DNA of 64,000 bases, taken from assembly GCF_021608225.1 (NCBI RefSeq), contig NZ_JAKIJS010000001.1, positions 2,046,001-2,110,000 of the forward strand. The letters are read 5' to 3'. The position numbers were made by a program, and so were the translations under genes. Below are positions 28,904 to 38,089 of this stretch, piece after piece. The notes under the pieces were generated by a model. That model was given only the letters and a program-made list of their open reading frames with translations, searched no databases and was not told where the DNA came from. The first letter of the stretch is position 1. Each line of letters opens with the position of its first letter. The DNA comes from Pseudalkalibacillus berkeleyi. GTDB lineage: Bacteria; Bacillota; Bacilli; Bacillales; Fictibacillaceae.

Positions 28904-30493
28904 TTAATTCACTTTTTGTTGATTTTCTTTCATTCGAAGTTCAATTCTGCGAATTTTTCCGGATGTTGTTTTCGGTAATTCATCGACAAACTCGATTTTT
29001 CTCGGATATTTATAAGGAGCTGTCAGTTGTTTTACATGATCTTGAAGTGCTGGGATGAGTTCTGCTGATTTGGCTTCAGCCGGATTTTTCAAAACGATAA
29101 ACGCTTTGACGACAAGACCTCTCACCTCATCTGGGCTTCCGACCACTGCACATTCCTTAACAGAAGGATGCTTAACGAGTGCGTCTTCAACTTCAAACGG
29201 TCCGATCGTATAGCCAGAGCTAATGATAATGTCGTCACCGCGACCTTCAAACCAGAAGTATCCATCTTCATCCTTTTTCGCTTTATCACCGGTTAAGTAA
29301 TAGTCACCACGGAAAGCCATGCTCGTACGGTCTGCATCCTTATAATACTCTTTGAAAAGGGCAGGTGCGTCACGGTGGACGGAAATGTCTCCAACTTCAC
29401 CAGGTTGGACTGGATTTCCTTCTTCATTGATAATTTCAACTCGGTTACCAGGTGTAGGTTTGCCCATCGAGCCAGGACGTACTTCCATTCCCTCCACAAT
29501 GCCGACAAGTAATGTGTTTTCTGTTTGTCCGTAACCATCTCGTACAGTGACGTTGAAATAATTTCGAAAAATATCGATCACTTCACGGTTTAATGGTTCC
29601 CCTGCAGATACAGCGCTTCTTAATTGGGCTAGGTTGTAATCCTTCAAATTATCTACTTTTGCCATCAACCTGTACTCTGTAGGTGTACAGCAAAGTACAT
29701 TGATCTGATGCTTCTGCAATAATTCCAAATAAGTATTCGGGTCAAACTTGCCGTTATAAACAAATCCTGTCGCTCCCGTCCCCAATACGGATACAAATGG
29801 ACTCCATATCCACTTTTGCCATCCGGGACCTGCCGTTGCCCAAACCTTATCGCCCTCTTTTATGTTCAGCCATGAGAGTGCAGCTGTGCGGATATGTGCA
29901 TAAGCCCAACCATGTGTATGTACAACACCTTTTGGTTGGCCTGTTGTACCAGATGTATAAGATAAGAACGCCATATCATCTTTTTCAGTAGATGGTAATG
30001 CGATCGATGAATTTGACTTGGCGATCACCTCACCTAGATCAGTCCAGCCTTCCTGCTCCCCACCTACAATGATTTTATATTGTAAACTTTCGATTGGATC
30101 CTCTATCTCATCAAATTGAGAAGTGTATGGGTGGTAAGATATAACCGCCTTTACTTCACCGTGATTGATCCGATAGCTCAAGTCCTTTGCTCGAAGCATT
30201 TCTGAGCATGGAATAACTACCAGCCCAGCTTTCATATTAGCAAGATACACCTTATATGTATCGATTAAGCGAGGCATCATGATGAGCACTTTATCACCTT
30301 TATTCAATCCTAGAGAAAGCAATGCCTTAGCAAGCTCATTCGCTTCATCAAACAATTGCTTATAAGTGATTTCATCCTCATCTCCCTGATCATTCAGCCA
30401 CTTAATTGCGACACGTGTATGATCGTTTGCGTATTTCTCCATTTCTTCTGCTGCATTATACATTTGTGGTGCAATGAGTGTTTCATTGTTCAA
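28904..30493 (-). CDS. mbcS: Acyl-CoA synthetase (MbcS/YtcI type)
   Basis: An AMP-forming acyl-CoA synthetase, 529 aa, that activates a short or branched-chain carboxylate through an acyl-adenylate. Motifs are FLSYTSGTTGQPKGVVH (P-loop, around 170-186), DGYGQTEN, LTGDKAKKDEDGYFWFEGRGDD and the catalytic lysine region LPKTTSGKIRRIE. The B. subtilis homologue at this position acts on 2-methylbutyrate and isobutyrate. TTG 30493 is the start, nine bases after AGGAGG. A TetR-type palindrome lies 70 bp upstream. Confidence 0.9.
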   Translation of the reverse strand: MNNETLIAPQMYNAAEEMEKYANDHTRVAIKWLNDQGDEDEITYKQLFDEANELAKALLSLGLNKGDKVLIMMPRLIDTYKVYLANMKAGLVVIPCSEMLRAKDLSYRINHGEVKAVISYHPYTSQFDEIEDPIESLQYKIIVGGEQEGWTDLGEVIAKSNSSIALPSTEKDDMAFLSYTSGTTGQPKGVVHTHGWAYAHIRTAALSWLNIKEGDKVWATAGPGWQKWIWSPFVSVLGTGATGFVYNGKFDPNTYLELLQKHQINVLCCTPTEYRLMAKVDNLKDYNLAQLRSAVSAGEPLNREVIDIFRNYFNVTVRDGYGQTENTLLVGIVEGMEVRPGSMGKPTPGNRVEIINEEGNPVQPGEVGDISVHRDAPALFKEYYKDADRTSMAFRGDYYLTGDKAKKDEDGYFWFEGRGDDIIISSGYTIGPFEVEDALVKHPSVKECAVVGSPDEVRGLVVKAFIVLKNPAEAKSAELIPALQDHVKQLTAPYKYPRKIEFVDELPKTTSGKIRRIELRMKENQQKVN

Positions 30494-30561
30494 AGTGGAC
30501 AGCCTCCTTATGTATTCGTTTACATCCCCTATTATACATAATTTTTAGAATATTTCCATTA

Positions 30562-30579
30562 TGAACGAACGTTCAATCA
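30562..30579. promoter_or_regulatory. TetR-type operator upstream of acyl-CoA synthetase gene
   Basis: TGAACGAACGTTCAATCA contains the inverted half-sites TGAACG/CGTTCA and matches 14 of 18 positions of the B. subtilis FadR box as I recall it. It lies just upstream of a TATAAT -10 on the minus strand (about 30525). It may be a FadR (fatty-acid) site, or a site for another TetR-family protein. Confidence 0.45.
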
Positions 30580-30639
30580 GAATTTATTTCAATTTTTCTG
30601 GGTATTTCTCATGTTAAGGTGGTGATGTTGTAGTATTTT

Positions 30640-30790
30640 CGGGGCTGTTGGGTTGTGTCGTGGTGAAACTCCGGCATTGCGCTCTGCTTCATGTTCCTTT
30701 TGAACCACTTGTCGCTCCATTTGAACCACTTTCACGGTCTCGCTTTCGAACCCGTTTCCTTCTTACTAAAACATCTGCAATCCCACACAG
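30640..30790. repeat. Unexplained intergenic stretch with 21-bp direct repeats
   Basis: The gap between the acyl-CoA synthetase gene and the SASP gene is 378 bp. In its middle, the minus strand carries two adjacent 21-bp units starting AGTGGTTCAAA, and a third start is degenerate. A short reading phase rich in Arg, Ser and Gly crosses it, but it lacks a start with a ribosome site. I regard it as a degenerate intergenic repeat or gene remnant. Confidence 0.4.
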
Positions 30791-30818
30791 TACTCCCACT
30801 TTGTCAGAGCACTAAAAT

Positions 30819-30840
30819 AGGTCAGCACGAATGCTGACCT
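30819..30840 (-). terminator. Terminator after SASP gene
   Basis: AGGTCAGC and GCTGACCT form an 8-bp stem with a 6-nt loop; the minus strand continues ATTTTAG. Confidence 0.75.
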
Positions 30841-30871
30841 GATTCCATTGATATGATGTTGTAGAGGTGTA

Positions 30872-31060
30872 TTACTTAGGTTGTTGACCTTGAGCCATTG
30901 CTACTAGACGCTTAGTGATCTCTCCACCTACAGAACCGTTTGCACGTGCAGAAGAGTCTGGTCCAAGTTGAACACCAAATTCAGAAGCGATTTCAGTCTT
31001 CATTGCGTTGATAGCTTGTTGTGCTCCAGGTACAACTAATTTGTTTGATTGGTATGCCAT
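30872..31060 (-). CDS. sspA: Alpha/beta-type small acid-soluble spore protein
   Basis: A 62-aa forespore DNA-binding protein that protects spore DNA and is degraded at germination. The GPR protease site is visible as TEIASEFGV (residues 22-30), and the second conserved block [16 protein letters not shown] forms the C-terminal helix. ATG 31060 follows AAGGAGGTGAATCAAC, a very strong ribosome site typical of these highly expressed genes. Its position beside thiI is that of B. subtilis sspA. Confidence 0.96.
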   Translation of the reverse strand: MAYQSNKLVVPGAQQAINAMKTEIASEFGVQLGPDSSARANGSVGGEITKRLVAMAQGQQPK

Positions 31061-31141
31061 GTTGATTCACCTCCTTGTACCCATAGGTTACGAAAGTTGG
31101 CGAAAAACATACCTTTTCAAATGTGGTAAATTTTTGCTAGA

Positions 31142-32350
31142 TTAAAGCAGGTCTGAGAATTCCTCATCATCCCTTGTTTTTGCTTCACTAAAGAAGACTG
31201 TCTCTGTATTTTCAACAGCTTGTTGCACTAATTCGTCGATCTCCATGTGATGTTCAAATCGATTTGCTTTTTCACGATTCGGTTTCGTTTTAGGTGCTGA
31301 TGGAAGAAAGACTGTACAACAATCCTCATAAGGACGAATTGAAATATCATACGTTCCAATTTTGCGTGAAATGTCCATGATCTCAATTTTATCCATTGTA
31401 ATCAAGGGACGGATGATTGGAAGGTTTGTCACTTCATTAATCGTATTCATACTTGATAGCGTCTGACTTGCAACTTGTCCTAAACTTTCACCAGTCGCAA
31501 TAGCTAATGCATCATTTCGTCCAGCTATCTCTTCTGTTATGCGCAACATATATCTTCGCATTACCGTCATGCTGTAGTTATCTGGTATCTGTTTTTTTAT
31601 CGCTTTTTGTACGTCAGTAAATGGAACGACATGCATTTTTATGCTGCCGCCGAATTTAGTAAGTACCTTCGTTAAGTCTTCAACCTTCTGACGAGCTCGT
31701 TCACTTGTGAATGGCGGACTATGAAAGTGGACCATTTCAACTCTGACACCGCGTTTCATCGCCAAGTATCCTGCCACCGGGCTGTCAATTCCTCCTGAAA
31801 GCATCAACATGACTTTTCCAGCACTTCCAATGGGTAAGCCTCCAGCTCCAGGATAATCCATACAACTGATATACGCCGCTTCAGGTTTTATTTCAACTTT
31901 AATTTCAACATCCGGATGATGAACATCTACTGAAATATCTTCTGAATTTGACAGGACATATCCACCGATTAGATGATTAAGCTCTTGAGAATCATGTGGG
32001 TATTGTTTGTAATTCCGCTTAGTCGAAACTTTAAACGTCTTTACATCAGGACCCGCATCTCGCATCGCTTCAAGTGCAGTCTTTTGAATGGTTTCCAATT
32101 CTAAGTCACACTTCACAGCTAATCTCAAGCCTTGGATACCGAATATTTCTTGTAATTTTTCTATAACTGGTTCATGCTTTTGACCATTTAATTCAATTAC
32201 CATGCGGTCGAACGCCTTTTGTACCGTAACTTCTGGGTATGGTTTTAGCTTCCGTTTTACTGTATCTTTCAATCGATTGATAAAGTGATGTCTGTTCTTA
32301 CCTTTTAAAGATAACTCTCCATATCTAACAATGATGTGATCGTAAATCAT
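31142..32350 (-). CDS. thiI: tRNA 4-thiouridine synthase ThiI
   Basis: Adenylates and thiolates uridine 8 of tRNA and can supply sulfur for thiamine thiazole. The 402-aa protein has an N-terminal ferredoxin-like region, a THUMP domain (about 60-165) and a PP-loop ATP pyrophosphatase domain with MLSGGIDSPVAGYLAMKRG (starting around 183). It lacks the C-terminal rhodanese domain of the E. coli enzyme, as usual in Bacillus. It starts one base after the nifZ stop, and the ribosome site GAGGGAG lies inside nifZ, so the two are coupled. Confidence 0.96.
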   Translation of the reverse strand: MIYDHIIVRYGELSLKGKNRHHFINRLKDTVKRKLKPYPEVTVQKAFDRMVIELNGQKHEPVIEKLQEIFGIQGLRLAVKCDLELETIQKTALEAMRDAGPDVKTFKVSTKRNYKQYPHDSQELNHLIGGYVLSNSEDISVDVHHPDVEIKVEIKPEAAYISCMDYPGAGGLPIGSAGKVMLMLSGGIDSPVAGYLAMKRGVRVEMVHFHSPPFTSERARQKVEDLTKVLTKFGGSIKMHVVPFTDVQKAIKKQIPDNYSMTVMRRYMLRITEEIAGRNDALAIATGESLGQVASQTLSSMNTINEVTNLPIIRPLITMDKIEIMDISRKIGTYDISIRPYEDCCTVFLPSAPKTKPNREKANRFEHHMEIDELVQQAVENTETVFFSEAKTRDDEEFSDLL

Positions 32351-32351
32351 A

Positions 32352-33497
32352 CTACTCCCTCATTACTTTCTGTAAATTTGAAACCACTTCTTTCAGGGCT
32401 TCGACAAAAATTTCACCTTCACTTAATGTGTTCTCAAAATTAAAACTTACACGGATTGCACTGCTCGCCCGGTCAAAATCATAACCGACAGCTTCCAAAA
32501 CACGACTTACTGCATCTGATTTGGAGGAACATGCCGATTTTGTAGAAACAAAGATATCCTTTTCTTCTAACGAATGTATGAGTACCTCAGGCTTTATGCC
32601 AGGAATCGAAAAGTTCAATATGTGCGGTGCGCTACCTCGTTCAGGCGTATTGATTTGAACTGGGTCTAATCTTGATAATTGATCCTTGATAAACTCTTTC
32701 AAATCAATCATGTCGTTCATTCGTTCTTCCATACTTAATAATGTTAATCTGAGTGCTTTTGTCATTGCAATGATGCCAGGCACATTTTCCGTACCAGCTC
32801 GTTTTCGAAATTCTTGTTCTCCACCAGTAAGCAAAGGTGAAAGTGCTACGCCACTCCTAACGTACAAGAACCCGCACCCCTTTGGACCATGAAACTTATG
32901 ACTAGAAAAAGAACATAAATCAATACCAGATTGATCAAACTGAAGAGGTACTTTCCCTATGCCTTGAATGTGATCGACATGGAAAAAGATTTTTGGATGC
33001 CTTTTCAGCATCTCTCCAACTTCTTTAATAGGCTGGATCGTTCCAAGTTCATTATTCACATGCATGATTGAAACCAAAATCGTCTCATCCTTAATTGACC
33101 GCTCTAAATCAGTAAGAGATATACGACCTTGCGCATCTACAGGTAAAAAAGTCACTTCAAAACCAATTTTCTCTAATTGTTTAAAAGTGGCGTGACAGGA
33201 TGCATGCTCAATTTCAGTGGTAATTAAATGACGACCGCGTTTTTGATGCTCAATTGCGATCCCTTTGATTGCTAGGTTATTTGCTTCCGTTCCACCAGAC
33301 GTAAAGACAACTTCGTTAGACTTTACACCAATGGATTCTGCAATCTGTCTTCTCGCACTATTAATAAGCCGTTCCACCTCTCCACCTAATCGATGGATGG
33401 ATGATGGATTAGCAAAATATTGTTCAGAAACCTTTACGTATGTCTCTAAGACTTCAGGAAAGGGTTTGGTAGTCGCACTATTATCGAAATATATCAT
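32352..33497 (-). CDS. nifZ: Cysteine desulfurase, NifZ/IscS-like
   Basis: A PLP-dependent cysteine desulfurase that passes persulfide sulfur to ThiI for tRNA thiolation. The 381-aa product has the PLP lysine in FSSHKFHGPKG (around residue 200) and the catalytic cysteine loop STKSACSSKSDAVS (around 322-335). The N-terminus MIYFDNSATTKPFPEV is the family start; ATG 33497 follows AAAAGGAACC. The gene is coupled to thiI as in B. subtilis, which supports a dedicated tRNA role. Confidence 0.95.
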   Translation of the reverse strand: MIYFDNSATTKPFPEVLETYVKVSEQYFANPSSIHRLGGEVERLINSARRQIAESIGVKSNEVVFTSGGTEANNLAIKGIAIEHQKRGRHLITTEIEHASCHATFKQLEKIGFEVTFLPVDAQGRISLTDLERSIKDETILVSIMHVNNELGTIQPIKEVGEMLKRHPKIFFHVDHIQGIGKVPLQFDQSGIDLCSFSSHKFHGPKGCGFLYVRSGVALSPLLTGGEQEFRKRAGTENVPGIIAMTKALRLTLLSMEERMNDMIDLKEFIKDQLSRLDPVQINTPERGSAPHILNFSIPGIKPEVLIHSLEEKDIFVSTKSACSSKSDAVSRVLEAVGYDFDRASSAIRVSFNFENTLSEGEIFVEALKEVVSNLQKVMRE

Positions 33498-33834
33498 GGT
33501 TCCTTTTACCCCTTTGATTCGGTTTTCGCATCATTTAATATTACCACATATTAAAATTATTCCAAACCAGAAATAAATCATGTCGAATCTGTGAAAATCG
33601 ACAATTCGCGACAATTTTTGAGTTATTGAAATAAAAAGACGTTTAACAATAATGCGATTATATGATAGCAAAAGGAATGATTTTAAAGGAAAAGTAAGTT
33701 GATTGAATATTGATAATGATAGTAATCTTTAAACTTTTTTGTTTAGTGTCTTTTTTTCGTAAAGATTATGTTAATATTTAACCGATTTTAGAAAACTCAA
33801 ATGATTTTAGTCGTAAGCATCGGGAGGTTACAGC

Positions 33835-35190
33835 ATGTCTACTAAAAAAGCGCTTTCAATGAAAGAAACTTTAACAATAGGATTAATGATGTTCGCTCTA
33901 TTCCTTGGAGCTGGTAATATGATTTTTCCGCCTGCACTCGGTCAAACAGCAGGAACGAACGTATGGACTGCCATTATCGGATTTTTAATTACAGGGGTTG
34001 GGTTACCGTTAGTCGGGGTAATTGCAATTGGTCTAACGGGTGGAACGTTGAGAGATTTAGCATCTCGTGTACACCCAGGTTTCGCGATTATTTTCTCTAC
34101 ATTAATGTACCTAGCAATTGGACCGTTTTTCGGAATACCTCGAACAGGGACAGTTGCATTTGAAATTGGGGTTACACCATTTTTACCAGAATCAATGAAT
34201 TCCAACGGCCTTCCTTTATTTATATATACAATTATTTTCTTTGGCATTACGTTCTGGTTTGCATTGAATCCCACAAAACTCGTTGATCGTATAGGAAAGA
34301 TATTGACACCGATTTTAATTATCGTGATCGGCTTAATTGTCTTTAAAGGTATCGTAAATCCAATGGGAAGCTTTTCAGCGCCTAAAGGGGATTATGCAGA
34401 GTCACCATTTTTCACAGGTTTCTTGAATGGATATCTCACAATGGATGCCATTGCTGCATTAGTGTTTGGAATTGTCGTGATTAATGCTGTAAAATCACGT
34501 GGTGTTACAGATAAGAAGGAAATTGCAAAGGCAACTACCAAAGCAGGGATTATTGCTGTAAGTGGACTTGCACTTGTTTATCTTTCTTTAGCATATATCG
34601 GAGCAACAAGTAGAGGCGCATTAGGAGAAATGGCAAATGGCGGAGCAATCTTAACTGGTTCGGCCGATCTCTTATTCGGACAATTCGGGATTGTTTTACT
34701 AGCTGTAGCGATTACATTTGCATGTTTAACGACTTCTATCGGGCTTGTTACAGCATGTGGCGAGTACTTCAAGAGTTTGATGCCGAAAGTATCCTATAAC
34801 TTAATTATCGCGATTCTTTGCGTGTTCAGTGGCGCAATCGCTAACGTTGGATTGACCCAACTCATTAACTTAACTTTACCTGTTTTGATTGGTATTTATC
34901 CTTTAGCTATCGCACTCATCGGATACTCTTACCTTCACCGACAGTTTGGTGGACATCGCGAAGTCTATATGGGTGGATTACTAGGTGCCGGTCTGGTAAG
35001 TATCTTCGATGCGCTGAAGCAATTGAACGTTGATATTTCAGCTGTTGCTGACGTAATGAGTACCATTTTACCGCTATACGATCAAGGAATCGGATGGATC
35101 GTACCTTCATTAGTTGGTGCAATCATCGGTTATATCATCGGACGAACCCGATCACAAATGACGGAAAATCCTAACCCTAATCAAGCTTAA
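33835..35190 (+). CDS. braB: Branched-chain amino acid:cation symporter
   Basis: A 451-aa LIVCS-family transporter importing leucine, isoleucine and valine with Na+ or H+. About twelve hydrophobic segments are visible, with the family motif LFLGAGNMIFPPALGQTAG near the N-terminus (residues 23-41). ATG 33835 follows GGGAGGTTACAGC. The gap before it (337 bp) contains no gene. A cre-like 14-mer lies over codons 4-8, and the leader has only weak CodY-like matches. Position next to ezrA and nifZ matches B. subtilis braB. Confidence 0.93.
   Translation: MSTKKALSMKETLTIGLMMFALFLGAGNMIFPPALGQTAGTNVWTAIIGFLITGVGLPLVGVIAIGLTGGTLRDLASRVHPGFAIIFSTLMYLAIGPFFGIPRTGTVAFEIGVTPFLPESMNSNGLPLFIYTIIFFGITFWFALNPTKLVDRIGKILTPILIIVIGLIVFKGIVNPMGSFSAPKGDYAESPFFTGFLNGYLTMDAIAALVFGIVVINAVKSRGVTDKKEIAKATTKAGIIAVSGLALVYLSLAYIGATSRGALGEMANGGAILTGSADLLFGQFGIVLLAVAITFACLTTSIGLVTACGEYFKSLMPKVSYNLIIAILCVFSGAIANVGLTQLINLTLPVLIGIYPLAIALIGYSYLHRQFGGHREVYMGGLLGAGLVSIFDALKQLNVDISAVADVMSTILPLYDQGIGWIVPSLVGAIIGYIIGRTRSQMTENPNPNQA
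33845..33858. promoter_or_regulatory. Cre-like site inside the 5' end of braB
   Basis: AAAAAGCGCTTTCA matches 13 of 14 positions of the cre consensus; only the second base differs. It covers codons 4-8 of the transporter gene, a place where CcpA can block elongation. It may also be a chance result of lysine-alanine-leucine codons. Confidence 0.35.
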
Positions 35191-35204
35191 TAACAATGAT
35201 TACG

Positions 35205-35241
35205 AGAGCTAGTTCAACCTAAGGTTGAATTAGCTCTTTTT
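35205..35241 (+). terminator. Terminator after braB
   Basis: AGAGCTAGTTCAACC and GGTTGAATTAGCTCT form a 15-bp stem with one mismatch, followed by TTTT. Confidence 0.88.
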
Positions 35242-35262
35242 AGATGAAAAATTAAAACAAAA

Positions 35263-35302
35263 AACCCCGGATGAAAGACATAAGCTGTCTTCATTCGGGG
35301 TT
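35263..35302 (-). terminator. Terminator after ezrA
   Basis: An inverted repeat with CCCCG/CGGGG at the base and GACA/TGTC near the loop lies 7 bp past the ezrA stop, followed by TTTTTT on the minus strand. Confidence 0.85.
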
Positions 35303-35308
35303 TTCTTA

Positions 35309-37012
35309 TTATACCTTTTGTAAGGGTTTGTAGCTTTCTTCTATTTCTTGAAGCTTACCAGGTTCAACAGATTGAATGGCTTCTGCCGCATGCTCTAGTG
35401 CTTCTTCATAATGAAATGTTCTAAACGATTGCTCAGCTTCAGCAAGCTTTACTGCTACAGCTATATATTGACTGCGATATCTGTTTCCATATTGGATGAG
35501 ATGTTCAGCCAACCTTGCTCGATCGATCATATCAAACGTTCGAGTATATACCTCATCAATCGCTTCTTCTGCTTCAATTAAACGATGTAAGACTTCCGCC
35601 ATTTGTAGTGGTTTATCGTTTAATTTGTTCGTAACAGTTTGTAGCTTTATCTCAGCATCGCTCATTGAAGAATAGAAGCTTTCAGGTAAACCAGGCAAAT
35701 TGTTTCGGTGTACTTCTTTTTTTGCATCCATAAGTCTTTTACGGAATTCTTGAATTTTCTCAACTGCTTCAAGCTCATCTTTACGAAGGTTTTGAAGCTT
35801 TTCTTGGTAAACCTCTGTCATTTCGCGTAATTCAGTTAGTTGTTTTGTGACATTTTCAAGCATTTCTTTTACTGAAGTGTACGATTGATGTTTTTCATCC
35901 ATTGCATGAAAAATAGTGCCAATGCGTTTTTCCAACTTATCGAATGATGTTTCAAGACGCTCTTGTAGGTCAATATTTTCTTGTTCGATTTGGTAACTTA
36001 ATCGGACAACATTTGTTTCTTCATTCAATTGGTGGATCTCATTACCGATCTCAGCAACTTCTTGTTTAACCGTCTCGCTTTGGATTGTGACTTCCTGCTT
36101 AGCCACCACTTCAGCTTCAAGTGTATCGTAAAGCTCTTCAATCTTTGCATTCATTTGATTAATTTCTTCTCGCGCGTCTTCAATTTGCACATCATGAACT
36201 TTCTCTTTAACGATCTCATATGCATAATCGATGACTTCTAGTTCTTTTTCAACACCAAGTTGATCAATTCTAAATCCTTGGTCCTTCATTTGCTGAAGGC
36301 CTTCCTTCAATTCCTTCATTGTTTCTGGAATCGCAGATTGTAATTGATACAATAGCTCTGGCATAACCTCAAGCTCATATTGTAGCTTCCTAATGTCTTC
36401 ATCAAGTTGCAAAATATATGTACGAGCAGAAAGATGGTTGCCGTTTTCTGTTTCTTCATGATAACTCGTAAATTTCTCAGAAACGTTTTCAAGTTGTTTT
36501 TCAAAAGATTCAACTAAAGGACCAAGTGCACGATAGTGGGTAAGTAGATGCTTCCTTAATTCTTTATACTGATTTTTCAGTTCACCAATCTCTTGTCGAT
36601 TCAACTCTTCACTTTCAACGAATTCATTGATTTCTAGAGAGATTTCTCCGACTTTCTCTTCAACGTGAAAAATCGATTTACGCGTGTCAGATAATATGCC
36701 TCTAGCTTTTTTAAAGCGATATTTGTCGGCAGCATCCTCAGCATCGAATAATTTTTCTTCCATATTGGGAAGCTGTTGAGTGACGATTACATCCCACTCT
36801 TCGCGCCAAACTTCAAACTTCTTTTCCGTTTCACCGATCATTTCTAATGCCTTAACCTTAGCAATTTCATCAGTAAGAGGTTTGTTCATAATATTAACTT
36901 TTTGTGTTTCGAGGTGATCAATCTGATCATAAATTTTCTTTCTTGTATATGTACCGTAACCAATAAAAACTGATAACAAAATAATCAGTGCCATAAAGAT
37001 GTAAATCATCAT
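35309..37012 (-). CDS. ezrA: Septation ring formation regulator EzrA
   Basis: A membrane-anchored coiled-coil protein that binds FtsZ and limits Z-ring formation to midcell. The protein is about 567 aa: one N-terminal membrane helix (MIYIFMALIILLSVFIGYG), a basic stretch TYTRKKIYDQI, then an almost entirely helical, heptad-rich cytoplasmic part including KKFEVWREEWDVI and ADKYRFKKAR. Start is uncertain: ATG 37024 is only one base from its Shine-Dalgarno, so I chose 37012. Neighbours hisJ and refZ match B. subtilis. Confidence 0.95.
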   Translation of the reverse strand: MMIYIFMALIILLSVFIGYGTYTRKKIYDQIDHLETQKVNIMNKPLTDEIAKVKALEMIGETEKKFEVWREEWDVIVTQQLPNMEEKLFDAEDAADKYRFKKARGILSDTRKSIFHVEEKVGEISLEINEFVESEELNRQEIGELKNQYKELRKHLLTHYRALGPLVESFEKQLENVSEKFTSYHEETENGNHLSARTYILQLDEDIRKLQYELEVMPELLYQLQSAIPETMKELKEGLQQMKDQGFRIDQLGVEKELEVIDYAYEIVKEKVHDVQIEDAREEINQMNAKIEELYDTLEAEVVAKQEVTIQSETVKQEVAEIGNEIHQLNEETNVVRLSYQIEQENIDLQERLETSFDKLEKRIGTIFHAMDEKHQSYTSVKEMLENVTKQLTELREMTEVYQEKLQNLRKDELEAVEKIQEFRKRLMDAKKEVHRNNLPGLPESFYSSMSDAEIKLQTVTNKLNDKPLQMAEVLHRLIEAEEAIDEVYTRTFDMIDRARLAEHLIQYGNRYRSQYIAVAVKLAEAEQSFRTFHYEEALEHAAEAIQSVEPGKLQEIEESYKPLQKV

Positions 37013-37255
37013 AGGGACTTCCATCCTTCCCTTTTTCAGTTATGTATATTAAGCTATAAAGTAAAAATTAGGACTTCGTATATTTATAAAATAAATAATA
37101 CGACAAAATATTACATTATCCGCCAAAAACCATGCGGATTCGGCGTTCTTCATAACTACTATAATACCATGTATGTTACTTTCATAACTACATTTTTTCG
37201 AAATTTCAATGAAAAATTGCTTAATTCTTACAAAAATCCAGTCTGGAGGATATCT

Positions 37256-38071
37256 ATGAATATTTATGATGGTCACGTCCACACACCATATTGTCCACAT
37301 GGATCGAAGGATGAATTCCGTGCTTATGTAGAACAAGCTATTCAGCTAGGTATGAGCGGTTTAACATTTACTGAACATGCACCTCTACCAGATGGTTTTA
37401 TCGACCCTACACCAGAAAAGGACAGTGGTATGGAATTACAGTCTCTTGAATCCTATATCACTCAAATTGAGAATTTGAAATGTGAATACAAGGACGACCT
37501 TGTCATACGAACAGGTCTAGAGGTTGATTATATTGAAGGCTTCGAACAAGAAACACATAGATTCCTTGACCAGTTCGGTCCTTATTTAGATGATTCCATC
37601 CTTTCTGTCCATTTCTTGAAAACACCGTCTGGTTACCATTGCATGGATTACAGCCCAGATGTTTTCGGGCATCTACTCACTGTGTTAGGTTCAGTCGAAG
37701 CACTTTATGCCCTCTATTATCGCACTTTGCATAAATCAATTGAGGCTAAATTAGGACAATATAAACCGAAGCGAATTGGACACATTAGCCTTGTCATGAA
37801 GTTTCAGCATAAATACCCAAATAGACATTTGGCTAAAAAAGAGATCTTACAGACACTCGATCAGATTGCCAATCAAAAACTCCAATTAGACTATAATAGT
37901 TCGGGTGTAATGAAGCCTTTGTGTCGGGAGCCCTATCCACCAGATTGGATCATTGAGGAAGCGATGAAAAGAGAGGTGCAACTCGTATATGGCTCAGATG
38001 CTCACCGTGCCAAAGATCTTGGTCAAGGCTTCGAGCAGTTGAAGAAAGAAGCACCGCTTTCTCAGCCTTAA
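37256..38071 (+). CDS. hisJ: Histidinol-phosphatase, PHP type
   Basis: Dephosphorylates histidinol phosphate in histidine synthesis. The 271-aa protein is of the PHP fold, with metal ligands in DGHVHTPYCPHG (residues 5-16), FTEHAP (around 43) and GSDAHRAKDLG (around 244). ATG 37256 follows CTGGAGGATATCT; a 29-codon upstream extension lacks a ribosome site. The -10-like TATAAT at 37160-37165 could be its promoter. Its stop codon overlaps that of the convergent refZ gene within a shared terminator. Confidence 0.93.
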   Translation: MNIYDGHVHTPYCPHGSKDEFRAYVEQAIQLGMSGLTFTEHAPLPDGFIDPTPEKDSGMELQSLESYITQIENLKCEYKDDLVIRTGLEVDYIEGFEQETHRFLDQFGPYLDDSILSVHFLKTPSGYHCMDYSPDVFGHLLTVLGSVEALYALYYRTLHKSIEAKLGQYKPKRIGHISLVMKFQHKYPNRHLAKKEILQTLDQIANQKLQLDYNSSGVMKPLCREPYPPDWIIEEAMKREVQLVYGSDAHRAKDLGQGFEQLKKEAPLSQP

Positions 38072-38089
38072 GGGGCTGCTAGCGGTGCT
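38050..38089. terminator. Shared bidirectional terminator of hisJ and refZ
   Basis: AGCACCGCT (38050-38058) pairs with AGCGGTGCT (38081-38089), and CAGCC with GGCTG inside. Both convergent stop codons lie in the apical loop as TTAA, so the terminator is built from the last codons of both genes. Confidence 0.75.

Noticed and set aside
33585-33600. CodY-box-like sequence upstream of braB
   Set aside because: Only about 10 of 15 positions match the CodY motif, which is within chance for AT-rich DNA; CodY control is plausible biologically but not shown here.
33706-33726. Fur-box-like TTGATAATGATAGTAATC upstream of braB
   Set aside because: About 14 of 19 consensus positions match, but the region is AT-rich, the second half is poor, and iron control of this transporter has no support.
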